DNA of 42,386 nt, taken from positions 1-42,386 of the forward strand of contig JABWBO010000060.1 of assembly GCA_013360465.1 (NCBI GenBank), given 5' to 3'. Source of the DNA: Anaerolineae bacterium (GTDB taxonomy: Bacteria > Chloroflexota > Anaerolineae > Aggregatilineales > Phototrophicaceae). Numbering within the stretch: position 1 is the stretch's first letter; each line of letters begins with the position of its first letter. Position numbers and translations under genes: made by a program. This document shows, piece by piece, positions 1-6,922 of this stretch. The notes under the pieces are model-generated. The model had not been told where the DNA came from, searched no databases, and was given only the letters and a program-made list of their open reading frames with translations.

Positions 1-340
1 CGCCCCGCTGGCGAACAGCGCCGACGGTCTGCTCAACGTCGATGGCGACCGGGCAGCGGCGGCGGTGGCGGCGGCGCTCGGCGCGCGCGACCTGATCATC
101 CTCAGCAACGTGCGCGGGCTGTACCGCAGCTTCGGCGATGAATCGTCGTTCGTGGAACAGGTCGGCGGGCGCGACATCGCAGTCGCGCTGGACTGGGCGC
201 AGGGGCGCATGAAACGCAAAGTCCTGGGCGCGCAGGAAGCGCTCGAAGGCGGCGTGACCCGCGTGCTGATCGCCGACGGGCGGATGCACCAACCGGTTTC
301 GCGGGCGCTGGCGGGCGTTGGAACCGAGTTCACCCGATGA
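1..340 (+). CDS. lysZ: LysW-aminoadipate/glutamate kinase, C-terminal part
   Basis: This is the C-terminal end of an amino-acid kinase of the acetylglutamate kinase family; its 5' part lies outside the window, and the reading frame is open from base 2. The visible residues include NVDGDRAAAAVAAALGA, LSNVRGLYR and AQGRMKRKVLGAQEAL. These match the nucleotide-binding half of LysZ, which phosphorylates the side-chain carboxyl of alpha-aminoadipate (or glutamate) attached to the carrier protein LysW. The stop codon overlaps the start of the next gene in an ATGA, and that gene and the one after it are lysJ and lysK, which favours LysZ over ArgB. The carrier gene lysW, lysX and lysY are not in view and may lie upstream. 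Whether the product is lysine, arginine or both cannot be told from this sequence. Confidence 0.88.
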   Translation, partial: APLANSADGLLNVDGDRAAAAVAAALGARDLIILSNVRGLYRSFGDESSFVEQVGGRDIAVALDWAQGRMKRKVLGAQEALEGGVTRVLIADGRMHQPVSRALAGVGTEFTR

Positions 341-1545
341 ACCTGATGACACCCGCCGCATCCGCCGACAAGGATCAGATGGATACGCTGCGTTCGCTCG
401 AAGATCGGCACACATCCGGAGCGTACAGCAAACGCCCGCTGGCGCTGGTGCGCGGATCGGGCTGCACCGTGTGGGACGACGCCGGCAGGGCTTACCTCGA
501 CGCCACCAGCGGTCAGGGCGTAGCGCTGATCGGTCACAGCCATCCGGCGGTGGTCGCGGCGGTGACGGCGCAGGTGGCGCAGCTGATCACCTGCGCCGAA
601 GCCTTCTACAACGACCGCCGGGCGGAGCTTTACGCCCTGCTGGCGTCGCTGCTGCCCGCCGAACTCGACCGCTTCTTCCTGTGTAACAGCGGCGCCGAGG
701 CGACCGAGGGCGCGCTCAAAGCTGCCCGCCTGCTCACCGGGCGCGACCAGATTGTGGCGGCGCGGCGCGGCTTTCACGGGCGAACGCTGGGCGCACTCGG
801 TCTGACCTGGAACAGGGACTACCGCGAACCCTTCGCCGGGTGGGCGCTGGGCAGCGTGACCCACATCGCCTACAACGATCTGGACTCGGCGGCAGCCGCC
901 ATCGACGAGCGGACGGCGGCGGTCGTCGTCGAGCCGGTGCAGGGCGAGGGCGGCGTCCACCCCGCCGACGCCGACACTCTGCGTGGGCTGCGCCGCCTGT
1001 GCGACGAGCGTGGGGCGATGCTGGTCGTGGACGAGATTCAGACCGGGCTGGGGCGTACGGGGACCTGGTTCGGCTGGCAGGTCGCGCCGGAGATCACCCC
1101 CGACGCCGTCATCCTGGCGAAAGGCATCGCCGGCGGCGTGCCGATGGGGGCGGTCGCCTGGCGCGGCGCACTGGGAACATTGCCCGCCGGCAGTCACGGC
1201 AGCACGTTCGGCGGTAACCCGCTGTCCTGCGCGGCGGCGATTGCGGCGCTGACATCGATCCGCGACGAGGGGCTGCCCGCCCGCTCGGCGGAATTGGGCG
1301 CCCGGCTGCTCGAAGACTTGAGGGCGCGCAGCCTGCCGGGGGTGCGCGAGATTCGCGGGCGCGGCTTGATGATCGGCATCGAACTGCGCGACCGGGTGAC
1401 GCCCGTGCTTCAGGCGCTTCAGGATCGCGGTGTGCTGGCGCTCCCCGCCGGCAAGACCGTTCTGCGCCTGCTGCCCCCGCTGATCATCACCTGGGACGAA
1501 CTGATGCGCATCGCCGACGCCATCGAGGAGGTGCTGCGTGGCTGA
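337..1545 (+). CDS. lysJ: LysW-gamma-L-lysine/ornithine aminotransferase
   Basis: A 402-residue class III PLP-dependent aminotransferase, full length for the LysJ/ArgD family. It transfers an amino group to the LysW-bound semialdehyde to give LysW-lysine (or LysW-ornithine). Visible signatures are CNSGAEATEGALKAAR (PLP phosphate region), GFHGRTLGALGLT, VVDEIQTGLGRTG, and ILAKGIAGGVPMG with the Schiff-base lysine K262. The ATG overlaps the lysZ stop by 4 nt, and the 3' end overlaps the lysK start by 8 nt, so translation of the three genes is probably coupled. Without the neighbours, plain acetylornithine aminotransferase would be an equally good name; the lysZ-lysK context decides for LysJ. 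Confidence 0.9.
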   Translation: MNLMTPAASADKDQMDTLRSLEDRHTSGAYSKRPLALVRGSGCTVWDDAGRAYLDATSGQGVALIGHSHPAVVAAVTAQVAQLITCAEAFYNDRRAELYALLASLLPAELDRFFLCNSGAEATEGALKAARLLTGRDQIVAARRGFHGRTLGALGLTWNRDYREPFAGWALGSVTHIAYNDLDSAAAAIDERTAAVVVEPVQGEGGVHPADADTLRGLRRLCDERGAMLVVDEIQTGLGRTGTWFGWQVAPEITPDAVILAKGIAGGVPMGAVAWRGALGTLPAGSHGSTFGGNPLSCAAAIAALTSIRDEGLPARSAELGARLLEDLRARSLPGVREIRGRGLMIGIELRDRVTPVLQALQDRGVLALPAGKTVLRLLPPLIITWDELMRIADAIEEVLRG

Positions 1546-2647
1546 TCAGCGGTTTCCCCAGGCGCTCCACACGCTTCAAGCAGAAGACGACGCCGTCGAA
1601 GCGCTCCTGCGCGACCTGGTCGGCATCCCCTCACCGTCAGCGCACGAAGCGGAAGCCGTCGGCGCGCTGGTTGACTGGATGACGGCGTACGGCGCGGCGC
1701 AGGCGTTCATCGACGACGCCGGGAATGCCATCGGGGTTTTCGGCTCGACCGATCCGGCGGCGCGGCAGATCGTCCTGCTCGGTCATATCGATACGTTCGG
1801 GGCGGCGCTGCCGGTCTACCTCGAAGGGCGCATCCTGCACGGGCGCGGCGCGGTCGATGCCAAAGGATCGCTCTGCGCCTTCGCGGCGGCGGCGGCAAGG
1901 GCGGCGCTCCCGCCGGAGACCAGCCTGATCGTGATCGGCGCGGTCGAAGAAGAAGCGCCGACCAGCAATGGGGCGCGCTTCGCCGCCGGTCAGTATCGCC
2001 CGGCGCTCTGCCTGATCGGCGAACCCTCTAACTGGGATCGCATCACGCTGGGGTATAAGGGGCGGCTGCTGCTTGAATGGCGCTGGCAGGGCGATCTGGG
2101 GCACAGCGCCGGGCAGACCGACACCGCCGCCGAACACGCCTTCGCCTTCTGGGAACAGGTGCGCGCCGCCGTCGATCAGCACAACGCCGGGCGCGACAAG
2201 GTTTTCGCGCGGCTGGACTCGGCGCTGCAAGCCATCAACACGGGTTCGGACGGCGTGCGCGGTTGGGCGGAGATGACGATTGGCTTCCGGCTGCCCCCGA
2301 ACATCCATCCGGCGGCGCTGGCGGACGAGATGAAGTCCCTGGCGCAGGCGTCAGCCGGCGGCGGGACGCTGCGGACATTCGGCATGGAACATGCCTGTGT
2401 GGCGGAAAAAGATACGCCGCTCACCCGCGCCCTGCGCGGGGCGATCCGCGACGAAGGCGGCAGCCCGGCGTTCGTCCACAAGACCGGCACGAGCGATATG
2501 AACATCGTCGGAAGGGTCTGGGGCTGTCCTATCGCCGCTTATGGACCGGGCGACTCGGCGCTCGACCACACCCCACAGGAACGGATCGACCTGGATGAAT
2601 ACCTGCGCGCGGTGCGCGTGCTAACCCGCGCGCTGGAACGGCTCTAG
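1538..2647 (+). CDS. lysK: LysW-lysine/ornithine carboxypeptidase (M20 family)
   Basis: A 369-residue M20-family metallopeptidase that releases lysine (or ornithine) from the C-terminal glutamate of the LysW carrier, the last step of the pathway. It shows the di-zinc pattern of the family: LLGHIDTF (H83, D85), GRGAVDAKGSLCAF, the catalytic glutamate region GAVEEEAP (E137-E139), LIGEPSNWD and, near the end, KTGTSDMNIVG. It starts at a GTG inside the end of lysJ (8-nt overlap), which is the only start fitting the family N-terminus. It is the last gene of the operon: the next gene lies on the opposite strand and ends 9 nt away. No clear terminator hairpin is seen in that short gap. Confidence 0.9.
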   Translation: MADQRFPQALHTLQAEDDAVEALLRDLVGIPSPSAHEAEAVGALVDWMTAYGAAQAFIDDAGNAIGVFGSTDPAARQIVLLGHIDTFGAALPVYLEGRILHGRGAVDAKGSLCAFAAAAARAALPPETSLIVIGAVEEEAPTSNGARFAAGQYRPALCLIGEPSNWDRITLGYKGRLLLEWRWQGDLGHSAGQTDTAAEHAFAFWEQVRAAVDQHNAGRDKVFARLDSALQAINTGSDGVRGWAEMTIGFRLPPNIHPAALADEMKSLAQASAGGGTLRTFGMEHACVAEKDTPLTRALRGAIRDEGGSPAFVHKTGTSDMNIVGRVWGCPIAAYGPGDSALDHTPQERIDLDEYLRAVRVLTRALERL

Positions 2648-2656
2648 GGGCAACGT

Positions 2657-2881
2657 TCAGCGGTGCGCGTGGCGCAGCGTCAGATGCAGATGCGGGCGGC
2701 GCGGCGTCTCGTGCCAGTGCGTCCAGAGGTCGCGTTCGCGCTCGGTGATCGCGACGGCTTCGACGGGCGGATCAGCGCTTTCCCTCTGGGCGATATCCGC
2801 CAGACGGTACATCTTCGCCGCCTCGTAGAGCGGTTCGACGTGTGCTTTGACGAGAAGATTCATCATGTAGACGCTCAACAT
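2657..2881 (-). CDS. small protein, paralogue of the next gene, unknown function
   Basis: A 74-residue protein I do not recognise. It is supported by a GGAGG ribosome site 5 nt before its ATG and a TATAAT box at 2916-2921. It also clearly resembles the neighbouring small gene at 3061-3282. The shared N-terminal pattern is M-x-L-x-x-[KE]-A-H-V, then [YH]-E-x-A-x-M-x-R-L-A; both proteins also end in a PHL-rich, basic tail. The N-terminal 35 residues look like one or two amphipathic helices. There is no signal peptide or membrane segment, and the tail has several histidines and arginines (HETPRRPHLHLTLRHAHR). It could be a small regulator or a structural peptide; nothing in the context tells which. 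Confidence 0.6.
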   Translation of the reverse strand: MLSVYMMNLLVKAHVEPLYEAAKMYRLADIAQRESADPPVEAVAITERERDLWTHWHETPRRPHLHLTLRHAHR

Positions 2882-2915
2882 GAAACCTCCACCAACGAGC
2901 GGTAAAGATGCTTCT

Positions 2916-2921
2916 ATTATA
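2916..2921 (-). promoter_or_regulatory. -10 box of the 74-residue protein gene
   Basis: A perfect TATAAT on the minus strand, about 35 nt upstream of the ATG at 2881. It sits inside a short inverted repeat (GATGCT...AGCATC, 2907-2926), which might be an operator. No convincing -35 box is seen at 17 nt. Confidence 0.45.
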
Positions 2922-2990
2922 GCATCATTGGCGTAAGTTCTATCGTAATGTGAATAAATCGCGGCAGCGCCGGCAGGCGGCTTTCAGATC

Positions 2991-3042
2991 AAAAGAAACC
3001 GCCCGCCCCATCATCCCGTCAAGGGATCACGGAGCAGGCGGC
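2991..3042 (-). terminator. probable terminator after the small gene at 3061
   Basis: Read on the minus strand, the sequence after the 3061 stop forms an imperfect GC-rich hairpin (GCCGCCTGC pairing with the GGGCGGGCGG side, with an inner ATCCC/GGGAT stem) and then runs into TTTCTTTT. This is consistent with an intrinsic terminator separating the two small paralogous genes, so each would be transcribed on its own. Stem pairing is imperfect, hence moderate confidence. Confidence 0.45.
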
Positions 3043-3060
3043 ACGCCCGAATTCGGTCGC

Positions 3061-3282
3061 TCAGCGCTGGGCGGGTTGAAGCGCCAGGTGCGGCAGCGCG
3101 CCGGAGTGCGCCGGGCTGCCGGCGATTCGCCGGACCAGCGCACGCGCGGAGAGGACATCCTCCAGACCAAGCGACGCCCCCTTGTTGCCGCGCGCGGCTT
3201 CGGCGAGGCGCGCCATATCGGCGTCTTCGTGGAACGAATTCACATGTGCTTCGTTGATGAGCTTCATCTCATACCAGTTCAT
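3061..3282 (-). CDS. small protein, paralogue of the previous gene, unknown function
   Basis: A 73-residue protein. The start at 3282 (MNWYEMKLINEAHV) is chosen because AAGGAGG lies 8 nt upstream; a longer frame from 3315 exists but has no ribosome site. Aligned with the 74-residue neighbour, it shares AHV, the following aromatic/His-Glu pair, M-x-R-L-A-[DE]-x-A and a C-terminal PHLxL...A-x-R motif, over a less conserved middle. A TATAAT box lies at 3323-3328 on the minus strand. No domain, signal peptide or membrane helix is evident. The tandem arrangement with separate promoters points to duplication followed by divergence. Function is unknown. Confidence 0.6.
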   Translation of the reverse strand: MNWYEMKLINEAHVNSFHEDADMARLAEAARGNKGASLGLEDVLSARALVRRIAGSPAHSGALPHLALQPAQR

Positions 3283-3322
3283 CACGGCATCCTCCTTGAT
3301 TTCCGAACGATGCACGCAGCAG

Positions 3323-3328
3323 ATTATA
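3323..3328 (-). promoter_or_regulatory. -10 box of the 73-residue protein gene
   Basis: TATAAT on the minus strand about 40 nt upstream of the chosen ATG at 3282, in an AT-rich stretch. The -35 position has no good match. Confidence 0.4.
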
Positions 3329-3413
3329 TCAGATCGCTCGTTAATTACAGTTGAAATTTTTATGAAAATCGCCGCACGTAGGCTAATCGTCAGGCAGACC
3401 GATCTGCACCCGT

Positions 3414-3893
3414 TCAGTCAAACAGGAAGCGCGTCGGCGTATTGGGATAGGTCGTCCAGGCGAGTACTTTTTCCGGGATGAGGGCGAACTGCGCGCCTTC
3501 GCCCGCGCCGTACTTGACAGCATAGTCTGCCTCGATGCGCGCCAGCAGGTCCGGCGGCAGATCGTTGGCGCGCTCGGCGCGTCCGTAAACGATCACGACC
3601 CGGTCGCCGCTTTCCAGATGGGCGATCATCGTCGGATTGACCAGCAGATTCTTGGCGTGACGGGTCATGTCGCCGCCGCTGAAGTAAAGCCGGTTGTCGA
3701 TCCACGATCCCCAGGAGGGTACGGTATGCGGGCGTCCGTCCGGGTAGCTGGTGATCAGCCAGTAGTGACGGGCGCTGGTGAGCTGTTCCACCACCCACCC
3801 CCGTTCGACCATATCCGTCTCGTCGTCCGGGATGCCGTATTCCTTGGGGATGTCCGGGCGGGTGCGGCGCGGTTCATGAGGGGCAGATGTCAT
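3414..3893 (-). CDS. pyridoxamine 5'-phosphate oxidase-like FMN/F420 split-barrel protein
   Basis: A 159-residue protein with the flavin-binding split-barrel fold. The core reads HYWLITSYPDGRPHTVP, then WIDNRLYFSGG, MTRHAKNLLVNPTMIAHLES and RVVIVYGRAERAND. That is the usual order of strands and the cofactor-phosphate-binding region of PPOX-class proteins, and the WxTxPNTPTRFLFD end is typical of the group that acts on small molecules with F420 or FMN. The substrate is unknown. It is a single gene between unrelated small genes; nothing indicates vitamin B6 synthesis. The start at 3893 (MTSAPHEPRRTRPDIPKEYG) gives a plausible N-terminus. Confidence 0.75.
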   Translation of the reverse strand: MTSAPHEPRRTRPDIPKEYGIPDDETDMVERGWVVEQLTSARHYWLITSYPDGRPHTVPSWGSWIDNRLYFSGGDMTRHAKNLLVNPTMIAHLESGDRVVIVYGRAERANDLPPDLLARIEADYAVKYGAGEGAQFALIPEKVLAWTTYPNTPTRFLFD

Positions 3894-4006
3894 ACGATCG
3901 CGCTCCTGAAGCTTCGCTGTGGCTCATCTGTCATTATGGCGTCGGCTCATCAATAACGGCTATAGTGGCGGCAATCGATTCGCACAGCGCCATAAAAGGT
4001 GATGTC

Positions 4007-4198
4007 ATGAGATCTGGAACAGCCGTCCTTGCCGGGTTGATGATCGTCGTCGGCGCGATCTGGTCGCTGCAAGGCGCGGGCATCCTGCCCGGCAGCTTCA
4101 TGAGCGGAGATCCGCGCTGGCTGGTGATCGGCATCGTGGTGATCGTCCTGGGAGCCGGGATACTGCTGGTCAGTCGGCGGCGCGCGGCGAAACCGTAG
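4007..4198 (+). CDS. small two-helix membrane protein
   Basis: A 63-residue protein starting at ATG 4007, preceded by AAAAGGTGATGTC. It has two hydrophobic segments (residues about 5-25, TAVLAGLMIVVGAIWSLQG, and 37-55, WLVIGIVVIVLGAGILLVS) joined by a short loop, and a basic RRRAAKP tail. Short proteins of this type are common in actinobacteria and Chloroflexota, with no assigned function. The frame is open further upstream, but the 5' part lacks a ribosome site and is not protein-like. Confidence 0.6.
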   Translation: MRSGTAVLAGLMIVVGAIWSLQGAGILPGSFMSGDPRWLVIGIVVIVLGAGILLVSRRRAAKP

Positions 4199-4233
4199 AG
4201 ACGAGCCGTCAGCCCGTCCCGGTTCTCCCCGCC

Positions 4234-4803
4234 CTATTCACGTTCATCCGCCGTCTGAAGCGCCAGCGCCGTCGGCAAGCCATCCTGGCTGCACAGGTTG
4301 TTCTTGCTCTGGTAGGTGGCGACTCCATCGTCGCCCTTCGCCTCCCAGCTTTTCACCAGCGTCGCGCGCTCATGTTTGAACCCGTACAGCGGCACGGCAA
4401 AACCGCACGAGGTCTGCACCTTGTGGATGTCCGCCACGATGATCTGCCGGACGCCCGTCCAGAGCGTGAAGTGCGGGCTGAGCGCCTCCCATTCCGGCGT
4501 GCCGGGCAGCACCGTCCGCCCCTGACCATACAGGCGGAGGATCAGCGGCGACCCGGTGAAGCTGCAAAACATGAACGTGATTCTGCCGTTCTCCTCCAGG
4601 TGCGCCGAGGTCTCGTTGCCGCTGCCGGTCATATCCAGGTAGGCAGCCTGGTTCGGCGACAGCACCCGCAGGCAGTCCAGCCCCTTAGGCGACAGGTTGA
4701 CGTGCCCGTCGGCGCTCAGCGGCGCGGACGCCACGAAGAACATGTGCTGTTTGGCGATGAACTTCCGGTGATCATCGTTGATCGAGTCGAAGAACTTGCC
4801 CAT
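4234..4803 (-). CDS. pyridoxamine 5'-phosphate oxidase family protein
   Basis: A 189-residue flavin split-barrel protein of a different subgroup from the one at 3414. The N-terminus (MGKFFDSINDDHRKFIAKQH, then MFFVASAPLSADGHVNLSPKG) and the GSGNETSAHLEENGRITFMF segment are characteristic of the stand-alone PPOX family proteins found across bacteria. Their physiological substrate is mostly unknown. The length is typical. It converges with the small membrane protein gene that ends 35 nt away and is followed upstream, after 15 nt, by the DUF3592 gene on the same strand, so the two may be co-transcribed. Confidence 0.8.
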   Translation of the reverse strand: MGKFFDSINDDHRKFIAKQHMFFVASAPLSADGHVNLSPKGLDCLRVLSPNQAAYLDMTGSGNETSAHLEENGRITFMFCSFTGSPLILRLYGQGRTVLPGTPEWEALSPHFTLWTGVRQIIVADIHKVQTSCGFAVPLYGFKHERATLVKSWEAKGDDGVATYQSKNNLCSQDGLPTALALQTADERE

Positions 4804-4818
4804 CCGTGAACGCTGCTC

Positions 4819-5358
4819 CTAGAAGAAGTTACCGAGAATGCCATTCAGGAATCCGCCCATGCCCACCGTCATGGCAAGGCTCACGGCGAGGATGATGAGT
4901 AGGATCACCACGATCAGCCACAGCAGCCCGGAACCGCGCGCGGTCGTCTCCAGCGTCGCCTCGGCGGGATTCTCCGGGTTGTAGTGGACCACTACCATCG
5001 ACCCCGCCGGATACTTGCTCGCCGTCCGCTCGGCGATGCCCGACGAGCCGTAGCCGACGCTCAGCCCCAGGCTCATGCGGTCAGAGGCATACTGCCTGCC
5101 GTTCACCGTGTAGAGGTAGCTGACTGCCGGGCGATACATGGTCGTCGAGCCGCCCGTGCCAGAACGCGACCGGTACGCCTGCGCGCCGGAAGCCACCACC
5201 TGCCCGGTCGTCGTCGCCCAGCTCGACGCTGCGCTGCGCGCCCTGCGTGTGCGCGTGACGGCGACCCCTGCCAGGATGACCACGATCACCAGGACGGGCA
5301 GCGTCGTAGCGATGATCACGAAATTCTGGGTATTCCCGAAAATGCCGCTGAAATCCAC
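4819..5358 (-). CDS. DUF3592 membrane protein
   Basis: A 179-residue protein with one transmembrane helix near each end (residues about 13-33, FVIIATTLPVLVIVVILAGV, and 148-172). Between them is an extracytoplasmic beta-rich domain containing RPAVSYLYTVNGRQYASDRMS and YPAGSMVVVHYNPENPAEATLE. That last sequence is the hallmark of DUF3592, where the protein is usually anchored by two helices and has no known activity. The start is a GTG (5358) with GGGAG about 10 nt upstream. The next gene on this strand begins 15 nt downstream. Confidence 0.8.
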   Translation of the reverse strand: MDFSGIFGNTQNFVIIATTLPVLVIVVILAGVAVTRTRRARSAASSWATTTGQVVASGAQAYRSRSGTGGSTTMYRPAVSYLYTVNGRQYASDRMSLGLSVGYGSSGIAERTASKYPAGSMVVVHYNPENPAEATLETTARGSGLLWLIVVILLIILAVSLAMTVGMGGFLNGILGNFF

Positions 5359-5460
5359 GATAGCACGCTCCCGGCAGAACCATCAAGCTCCACGATAATC
5401 AGCCATTATATGCGAAGTCGCGGGGGACGCTGCCGGCAGCGCGCAATTGACTGCCCCCGG

Positions 5461-6555
5461 CTATGTCTCGCGGTTCAGGCGGCGGCGGTTGCGGGCAATG
5501 ATGGCGTTGACATTGCTGTGTCGAGAAAAAATGGTGACGAAATCGCCCTCCGCTACCGGGATTTCTCCCTCCGGATGGACGGACACCTGCTCGCCCCGCT
5601 CCAACAGCACGACATCGACTTCGTTGTCGCTCTGCAGCCGGTCGATGGTGATGCCGCACATGAACGATCCCGGTTCAACCTGAAGACGGATCAGGCTGTA
5701 GTGCGTGCCGTGAATCTGGAACATCGGCGAGATGTCCGCGCCGACCGCCATGCCGACGAACGCCGGCGCTGCCAGGTCGGACGCGCTGACCACCTCGGCG
5801 TTGATCGAATGCTTCAGGTGGCTGCTCAGCTGATCGTCCCACATGCGCACGACGATGCGCATGCCGTCGTTCAGCTCGCGGGCGCGCACGCCAATTTCCA
5901 GGTTGGTGAAATCATCGCTTGAGGCGATGATCAGCGCGTCGGCGTAGGCAACACGGGCGCGTTCCAGGGTTTCGCGCTGGCGGGCATCGCCGTAGATCAG
6001 GCGGACGCCCAGGCGCTTGAGCGTCTCGTTCAGGTCCTGGCTCTCGTCGAGGTTGACAACCACCACATCGATGCCCATCTCCACCAGGGAGCGCACCACG
6101 CGCAGCCCGACATGCCCCGCCCCGACGACGACGAAGTGATTGCTGTAAGTCGAGACCACTGCTTCCTCCCAGGCGCTGCGCCTTTCCCCGCGATTGAAGA
6201 ACAGCCGGACAAAATCCACCGCCCCGCGCCCGACGACGTACAGGGCGATCAGCGGGAGCGCATACCAGAAGAGGATCAGATACCACTGCGGCGGCGGATC
6301 GCCCACCGGCTCGAAGGTCATGAGGGCGATCATGATATAGGGCAGATCATGATAGGGAAGACGCTCATAGCCGGCGCGGACGAGCAGCTCGCCGTAGAGC
6401 CAACCGCCGCCCAGGATGGTCGCCAGGAAGATCAGCAGCGGGCGGTGAAATTCGCGCCAGAGCGCCTGGGAATCGCGCCAGACGGCGCGGGTGAGGCGCA
6501 TCCAGCGGGTGACGCGGCGGTGCTGGACAGGGACGACGACGCGAATCTTTGCCAT
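5461..6555 (-). CDS. RCK/TrkA-N channel-like protein with an altered pore
   Basis: A 364-residue protein built like a two-helix potassium channel with a cytoplasmic regulatory domain. TM1 is at about 32-52 (PLLIFLATILGGGWLYGELL), a pore region follows, and TM2 is around WYLILFWYALPLIALYVVG. Then comes a Rossmann TrkA-N domain (HFVVVGAGHVGLRVVRSLVE, with VVVNLDE binding the ribose) and a TrkA-C domain at the end. The odd point is the pore: where a K+ channel has T-V-G-Y-G, this protein reads ALMTFEPVGDPPPQ, so normal K+ selectivity is doubtful. The start at 6555 is chosen over 6612 because a promoter sits directly in front of it, suggesting a leaderless mRNA. Confidence 0.78.
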   Translation of the reverse strand: MAKIRVVVPVQHRRVTRWMRLTRAVWRDSQALWREFHRPLLIFLATILGGGWLYGELLVRAGYERLPYHDLPYIMIALMTFEPVGDPPPQWYLILFWYALPLIALYVVGRGAVDFVRLFFNRGERRSAWEEAVVSTYSNHFVVVGAGHVGLRVVRSLVEMGIDVVVVNLDESQDLNETLKRLGVRLIYGDARQRETLERARVAYADALIIASSDDFTNLEIGVRARELNDGMRIVVRMWDDQLSSHLKHSINAEVVSASDLAAPAFVGMAVGADISPMFQIHGTHYSLIRLQVEPGSFMCGITIDRLQSDNEVDVVLLERGEQVSVHPEGEIPVAEGDFVTIFSRHSNVNAIIARNRRRLNRET

Positions 6556-6562
6556 AACCGCG

Positions 6563-6590
6563 ATTGTACCGCAGGTCGGGCGCGCGGCAA
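6563..6590 (-). promoter_or_regulatory. promoter giving a probable leaderless transcript
   Basis: On the minus strand, TTGCCG, a 16-nt spacer and TACAAT end only 7 nt before the ATG at 6555. That distance is what is expected between a -10 box and a transcription start, so the mRNA would begin at or next to the start codon. No ribosome site is visible, which agrees with leaderless translation. Confidence 0.5.
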
Positions 6591-6677
6591 CCCGCCGCCG
6601 AAGTGAGTCCACGCAGCGAAAGGCGATCAGCGGTATAGTTATCTCGTGACGGCATTGGATAATAAGGAGTTACAGAA

Positions 6678-6899
6678 GTGGACATTGACTGCCCGGTCTC
6701 TGCAAAAGACGCGAGGGACATCCTCTACAGCTTCGACAGCACCGACTCGCTGGCTGTAGGGAAGGATGGGTGGATTTACGCCATCGGCGGGCTGGTCGTC
6801 GCCGGCATGTTCGTCCTGGATGCCTACGTCCTGTTTCGCGTCGTGGAATGCCTGAAGACGGGGATTTCCAGGACAAGTCGTTACCCTTACGAACAGTGA
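6678..6899 (+). CDS. small single-helix membrane protein
   Basis: A 73-residue frame starting at GTG 6678, with AAGGAG 8 nt upstream. A single hydrophobic segment (residues about 33-54, WIYAIGGLVVAGMFVLDAYV) follows an acidic N-terminus, with a short basic tail after it. It is divergent from the channel-like gene and convergent with the CopC/CopD gene that ends 24 nt away. I do not recognise a family. The good ribosome site and clean topology support it; the short length keeps confidence modest. Confidence 0.5.
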   Translation: MDIDCPVSAKDARDILYSFDSTDSLAVGKDGWIYAIGGLVVAGMFVLDAYVLFRVVECLKTGISRTSRYPYEQ

Positions 6900-6922
6900 C
6901 AGTTCTCTCGAAACAATGCTGA

